From contig NC_068910.1 in the NCBI RefSeq assembly GCF_023091745.1, positions 89,718,170-89,782,169 on the forward strand: a stretch of DNA of 64,000 nt, written 5' to 3'. Position 1 is the first letter of the stretch; each line of letters begins with the position of its first letter. The position numbers were made by a program, and so were the translations under genes. The DNA comes from Budorcas taxicolor (Eukaryota; Chordata; Mammalia; Artiodactyla; Bovidae). Of the stretch, positions 59,688-64,000 are shown one piece after another. The notes under the pieces are model-generated. The model was not told where the DNA came from, made no database searches, and saw only the letters and a list, made by a program, of their open reading frames with translations.

Positions 59688-60696
59688 AGATCTCTTCAAG
59701 AAAATTAGAGATACCAAGGGAACATCTCATGAAAAGATGGGCTTGATAAAGGACAAAAATGGTATGGACCTAACAGAAGCAGAAGATATTAAAAAGAGGT
59801 GGCAAGAATACACGGAAGAACTGTACAAAAAAGATCTTCACGACTTGGATAATCACGATGGTGTGATCACTCATCTAGAGCCAGACATCTTGGAATGTGA
59901 AGTCAAGTGGGCCTTAGAAAACATCACTATGAACAAAGCTAGTGGAGGGGATGGAATTCCAGTTGAGCTGTTTCAAATCCTGAAAGATGTTGCTGTGAAA
60001 GTGCTGCACTCAGTATGCCAGCAAATTTGGAAAGCTCAGCAGTGGCCACAGGACTGGAAAAGGTCAGCTTTCATTCCAATCCCAAAGAAAGGCAATGCCA
60101 AAGAATGCTCAAACTACCGCACAATTGCACTCATCTCACATGCTAGTAAAATAATGCTCAAAATTCTCCAAGCCAGGCTTCAGCAATACATGAACCGTAA
60201 ACTTCCTGATGTTCAAGCTGGTTTTAGCAACGGCAGAGGAACCAGAGATCAAATTGCCAACATCCGCTGGATCACGGAAAAAGCAAGAGAATTCCAGAAA
60301 AACATCTATTTCTGCTTTCTTGACTATGCCAAAGCCTTTGACTGTGTGGATCACAATAAACTGTGGAAAATTCTGAAAGAGATGGGAATACCAGACCACC
60401 TGACCTGCCTCTTGAGAAATCTGTATACAGGTCAGGAAGCAACGGTTAGAACTGGACATGGAACAACAGACTAGTTTCTAATAGGAAAAGGAGTACGTCA
60501 AGGCTGTATATTGTCACCCTGCTTATTTAACTTCTATGCAGAGTGCATCATGAAAAACGCTGGACTGGAAGAAACACAAGCTGGAATCAAGATTGCCGGG
60601 AGAAATATCAATCACCTCAGATATGCAGATGACACAACCCTTATGGCAGAAAGTGAAGAAGAACTAAAAAGCCTCTTGAAGAAAGTGAAAGAGTAG
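59674..60696 (+). pseudogene. BovB ORF, reverse transcriptase core (broken)
   Basis: The frame opens at MGKTRDLFKKIRDTKG and contains KASGGDGIPVELFQ, SAFIPIPKKGNAKECSNYRT and motif A FLDYAKAFDCVDH at about 60317-60355. A TAG at 60472 (a Trp-to-stop change by position in the motif) is followed by motif B RQGCILSPCLFNFY at about 60497-60538 and motif C RYADDTTLMAE at about 60619-60651. A second TAG follows at 60694. The catalytic Asp residues of motifs A and C are present, but the ORF cannot yield an intact enzyme. Confidence 0.92.
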
Positions 60697-60717
60697 AGTT
60701 TAAAAGTTGGCTTAAGT

Positions 60718-61019
60718 CTCAACATTCAGAAAACAAAGATCATGGCATCCGGTCCCATCACTTCATGGGAAATAGATGGGGAAACAGTGGAAACAGTGTC
60801 AGACTTTATTTTATTTTATTTTTTGGGCTGTACCACATGGAATCTTAGTTCCCTGACTAGGGATCAAACCCCTGTTTCCTGCATTGGAAGTGTGGTGTCT
60901 TAACCACTGGATCACCAGGGAAGTCCTCAACATTCAGAAAACAAAGATCTGTCATCCGGTCCCATCACTTCATGGAAAATAGATGGGGAAACAGTGGAAA
61001 CAGTGTCAGACTTTATTTT
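60718..61019. repeat. 94-95 bp direct duplication flanking a SINE inside BovB
   Basis: 60718-60812 and 60926-61019 are the same BovB segment with about three differences. Between them sits an antisense SINE (60813-60925). LINE sequence runs into the first copy and out of the second without loss, so the arrangement looks like a very long target-site duplication. Confidence 0.9.
60813..60925 (-). mobile_element. CHR-type tRNA-derived SINE, antisense, inside BovB
   Basis: Starts with a T-rich (attttattttt) reversed tail, then gggctgtaccacatggaatc, ttagttccctgactaggga and ttaaccactggatcaccagg. It resembles the antisense SINE at 21254. Confidence 0.88.
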
Positions 61020-61623
61020 TGGGGGTTCAAAATCACTGCAGATGGTGACTGCAGCCATGAAATTAAAAGACAGTTACTCCTTGGAAGAAAAGTTATGACC
61101 AACCTAGATAGCATATTCAAAAGCAGAGATATTACTTTGCTGACTAAAGTCCGTCTAGTCAAGGCTATGGTTTCTCCAGTAGTCATGTATGGAGAGAGTA
61201 GTCATGTGAGAGCTGGACTTTGAAGAAGGCTGAGTGCCGAAGAATTGATGTGTTTGAATTGTGGTGTTGGAGAAGACTCTTGAGAGTCCCTTGGACTGCA
61301 AGGAGATCCAACCAGTCCATTCTGAAGGAGATCAGCCCTGGGATTTCTTTGGAAGGAATGATGCTAAAGCTGAAACTCCAGTATTTTGGCCACCTCATGC
61401 GAAGAGTTGACTCCTTGGAAAAGACTCTGATGCTGGGAGGGATTGTGGGCGGGAGGAGAAGGGGGTGACAGAGGATGAAATGGCTGGATGGCATCACTGA
61501 CTCGATGGACGTGAGTCTGAGTGAACTCTGGGAGTTGGTGATGGACAGGGAGGCCTGGCGTACTGTGATTCATGGGGTCGCAAAGAGTCGGACATGACTG
61601 AGCAACTGAACTGAACTGAACTG

Positions 61624-63205
61624 ACAAAACAATGCACAACCTAAAAGTTGAGAGTTATGTTTTATTCGGCAGACATCCTTAGGACTTCAAGCCCGGGAGG
61701 CAGCATGTCAGGTAATCCTAAGAAAACCGCTTCAAGGAGGAAGTGGGGGAAACAGATATATATTTTAAAAAATGCACATGAGATTTGTGAGTTAAGTTTT
61801 CTCTGGGGCAAAATGAGGACTGCAGCCTGGGAGACAGCACCTCAGATAACTTTGAGAAACTGCTCAAAAGAGCCAGTACGGAAAGATCAGTATATGTGAT
61901 TTTTGGTGAAGGGGGACTGCATGCAATCAAGCACGTATTTTGCCAGAAGGCTGCTACTAGTCTCTTTTCTAGTCACAAGGAACAGTGTCACCATGAAGGA
62001 TTTAGTATTTGTCTAGATATGGGGTGATACAAGAATTGGGCTCATAAAATTGACCCCTGAAAATGTCTAAATATCTGAAGACCTTGTCCTGCCAGTTATT
62101 CCCAGAGCTCAGAATGCCTCATTTCTGCTCTCCACCCTGACTCCTTTTGGGGGTGTTGAACATCAACAGCTGCAGCAGCACATGATTTAACCCTTGTAGA
62201 GGTAGATATGGAGAAGGAAATGGCAACCCACTCCAGTGTTCTTGCCTAGAGAATCCCGCGGACAGAGGAGCCTGGTGGGCTGCTGTCCATGAGGTCGCAC
62301 AGAGTCAGACAGGACTGAAGTGACTTAGCATGCATGTATGCATTGGAGAAGGAAATGGCAACCCACTCCAATATTCTTGCCTGGAGAATCCCAGGGACAG
62401 AGGAGCCTAGTGGGCTGCTGTCTATGGGGTTGCACAGAGTCGGACACGACTGAAGTGACTTAGCAGCAGCAGCAGCAGCAGAGGTACATAGGTAGATGGC
62501 AAGTGCCAATTTGTAGTTGAAATAGAATCTATAGCAGTTTCTGCAACAACACCAGGTAGTGGGGACAAAAGATTGCTGTTAATAAAAGAAAACCAGGTAT
62601 CTCAAATTAAGGAGTTTAGCTCTTTTCTGCATATGGGAAGATGTGAGGATCTGGGCTCACTGAAATCACACCTTGGAGAAGCACCTCAGCTATCGGGGGC
62701 CAGTATCTTACTGTGCTTTTGAGACAGGCTGAAACCTGGGGCCCTTTGCTGCAGTGCTTCCACTTGGACAAATGTATTCTTAAGCAAAAGAAAAAAAAGA
62801 AACTGTGAGAGACTGAAAATAACTGTGTACATGAGCAGTTGGGACAAATTAGGGATAATACAAAAAGACCAAAAACCCAACTGCCACTTCTGAAGAGGTT
62901 TGGTGAAAAGATAGTGTGTTGGGAGCAAAAGCAGGGTCCTGTGCATGTACCCACACTCAACATTACCAAAGCGGTGAGCAAACCACCTAAGCCACCCCTC
63001 TGGCCTGACTCCTGAACACATCTGTACCCTCACTGGATATAAGTAGCCAGCTTGACCCCCTCCTTTAGAAGCAAGGGAAACTGTCAACTGTTTTTTCTCT
63101 CTTCTGCTGCAGTAGGAGCTCCAACAAAGCCTTGCCTGAGTTTCCTGTCTGACCTTTTATCAATTTCTATTGATTAAGGAAAGCTGAGAACCCTGGTTGG
63201 TAACA
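61624..63205 (+). mobile_element. LTR-like element (probable solo LTR of an endogenous retrovirus), interrupted by BOV-A2
   Basis: The sequence after BovB begins acaaaacaatgcacaaccta and ends near ggttggtaaca. Inside are a TATA-like box (TATAAG, 63038-63043) and a C/T-rich downstream part, as in an LTR promoter region. No gag, pol or env reading frame is visible. I recall a similar ruminant LTR family but cannot name it with certainty. It is interrupted at 62209-62479 by a BOV-A2. Confidence 0.5.
62209..62479 (+). mobile_element. BOV-A2 SINE nested in LTR-like element
   Basis: Two tandem Bov-A monomers joined by tgcatgcatgtatgcattgg, ending in (CAG)n. Flanking near-perfect repeat agaggtagata at 62198-62208 and agaggtacata at 62480-62490 marks its insertion, later than the LTR. 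Confidence 0.93.
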
Positions 63206-64000
63206 CTTTCTCATCCTGAGTGTTCCCAGGGTGCACCACTGGGGGTAGGGGGGCGGGGTGAAGGGTTGGGGTGGCTGCGATAGTTGACTGCATTCTTTGT
63301 TTCATTCCCAAGTTCCCTCAAAGCTCTTCATCATGGCAGCTTCCATGTGATGGCTGGTGACATTATTTGTTTACTGATACGGCAGGGAATATTTTATTTC
63401 TCAGTACAGTGAATGCTCGTGGAAGTTAGGACAAATTGGGCAACAGGTTTTAAGCTTATTAATATTTCAATTCTTATTTTCTTATTTACACTGATAATAT
63501 GTTATAAGTTAATTTTTTCCTAATTGTTTATCAAAAATGTTAAGGTTCATGTTAAAAACAGGAGTAAATTAAAAGGAAAAATATAGTTTTATTTTTAAAA
63601 TTTTCAGTAGAATATCCTCTGTGTATTAGTTAATGCTTTTGGATGCAAGAAACAGAATATTCCCCAAAGGAAATGGCTTAAAAATATAGACTTAATATAA
63701 CTTAACAAGCTGCCAGTGGGTAAATAGTTACAGAGTAGTTGCAGTGAATGAGTTGGCAACAAAATAAATGTAATTAGTTTTGGAATAATCTTCCCAAATC
63801 CTACCCACTGTTTCTAATTAAATTTGTTCAAGAGAAAAATGGCATGGAGTTAAAAGCTTTGCTCAGAATGACTTTTTCACTTAAGGATATGGTTAAACAA
63901 AGGAGAATTACCTGTGATGCTAATTATTTTGTAAGAAATCATGCTTTATACAGATTCTGAAAAAGACCAATGGAAAGAGGTATCTTTTAAGTTTTAGGTG
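63206..64000. other. Downstream intergenic sequence
   Basis: A short G-rich patch (63240-63270, gggggtaggggggcggggtg), then AT-rich sequence with no recognisable gene or young repeat to the window end. Confidence 0.6.

Larger units (their letters stand above)
60697..61468 (+). pseudogene. BovB ORF, C-terminal part (fragmented)
   Basis: Remnants in shifting frames: a frame at 60972-61223 reads ITADGDCSHEIKRQLLLG and LDSIFKSRDITLLTKVRL, and a frame at 61220-61468 reads FELWCWRRLLRVPWTARR and GMMLKLKLQYFGHLMRRV. A partial repeat of gtagtcatgt near 61180-61208 causes one frame change. The antisense SINE and its duplicated flank lie at 60718-61019. Confidence 0.88.
57650..61622 (+). mobile_element. 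BovB LINE (RTE class), near full-length, inactive
   Basis: About 4 kb sense copy with a GC-rich 5' region (57.68-58.12 kb), endonuclease and reverse transcriptase coding region (about 58.5-61.5 kb) and the typical 3' end (repeated gaactgaactga). BovB is the autonomous LINE of ruminants, known to have entered ruminants by horizontal transfer and to mobilise Bov-tA/BOV-A2. This copy is dead: TGA at 58791-58793, a frameshift near 59670, TAG at 60472-60474 and 60694-60696, further frame changes after 61000 and a SINE insertion. No target duplication was found with confidence. Confidence 0.95.

Noticed and set aside
62616..63087. Antisense frames of 121 and 133 codons
   Set aside because: They lie in an LTR-like element, have no recognisable domain and read against its orientation.
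1..64000. CRISPR arrays, bacterial operons, phage or plasmid functions
   Set aside because: No regularly spaced repeats with unique spacers and no bacterial-type genes. Introns and SINEs show a mammalian genome.

Overview
The window is vertebrate nuclear DNA from a ruminant (Pecora, such as cattle, sheep, goat or deer). This follows from many Bov-tA/BOV-A2 SINEs, a near-complete BovB (RTE-class) LINE and BovB fragments, together with old mammalian repeats (MIR, L2, L1, hAT relics, MaLR-type LTR). The species cannot be fixed from the sequence alone. There are no prokaryotic genes, CRISPR arrays, tRNA or rRNA genes.

One gene is recognisable: the 3' end of ROBO2 (roundabout guidance receptor 2, a SLIT receptor) on the + strand. 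Eight coding exons and a terminal exon were placed by matching reading frame, splice phase and GT/AG borders: 2040-2321, 7949-8105, 17902-18162, 22797-23002, 32833-33015, 35548-35721, 42084-42356, 44109-44309 and 46070 onward. Together they encode about 579 residues of the distal cytoplasmic tail, including the PYATTQ tyrosine motif, LPPPP proline-rich motifs, acidic and basic tracts, and the C-terminus ending QFTGEL. The stop codon is split by the last intron: T at 44309, AG at 46070-46071. The 3' UTR runs to about 49.9 kb with several AATAAA signals. The extracellular Ig/FNIII domains and the membrane segment lie upstream of the window. Exons 5, 6 and 7 (window numbering) are all phase 1-1 and a multiple of 3 long, so each can be skipped without a frameshift. 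Exons 5 and 7 also have weak donors.

Introns are filled with repeats. Ruminant SINEs sit at about 4.9, 9.2, 11.0, 12.0, 18.7, 20.5, 21.3, 21.9, 26.4, 29.8, 33.2 and 38.2 kb. BovB fragments are at 13.9-14.8 kb (antisense) and 21.75 kb. L2, MIR, L1 and hAT relics fill parts of the remainder. From about 39.3 to 50.7 kb, covering exons 7-9 and the 3' UTR, I see no SINE.

Downstream of the gene (about 50-64 kb) there is no recognisable gene. This part has SINEs at 50.8, 51.3, 52.7, 54.3 and 56.5 kb, AT-rich microsatellites, a BovB LINE at about 57.65-61.62 kb and an LTR-like element at about 61.62-63.2 kb that carries a BOV-A2. The BovB has recognisable endonuclease and reverse transcriptase motifs but is broken by stops, frameshifts and an antisense SINE flanked by a 94-95 bp duplication.

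I found no clear previously undescribed system. The items most worth checking are the modular symmetric exons of the ROBO2 tail, the long duplication flanking the SINE inside BovB, a 79-bp perfect tandem duplication abutting a SINE, and a 182-bp inverted-repeat element in intron 4.
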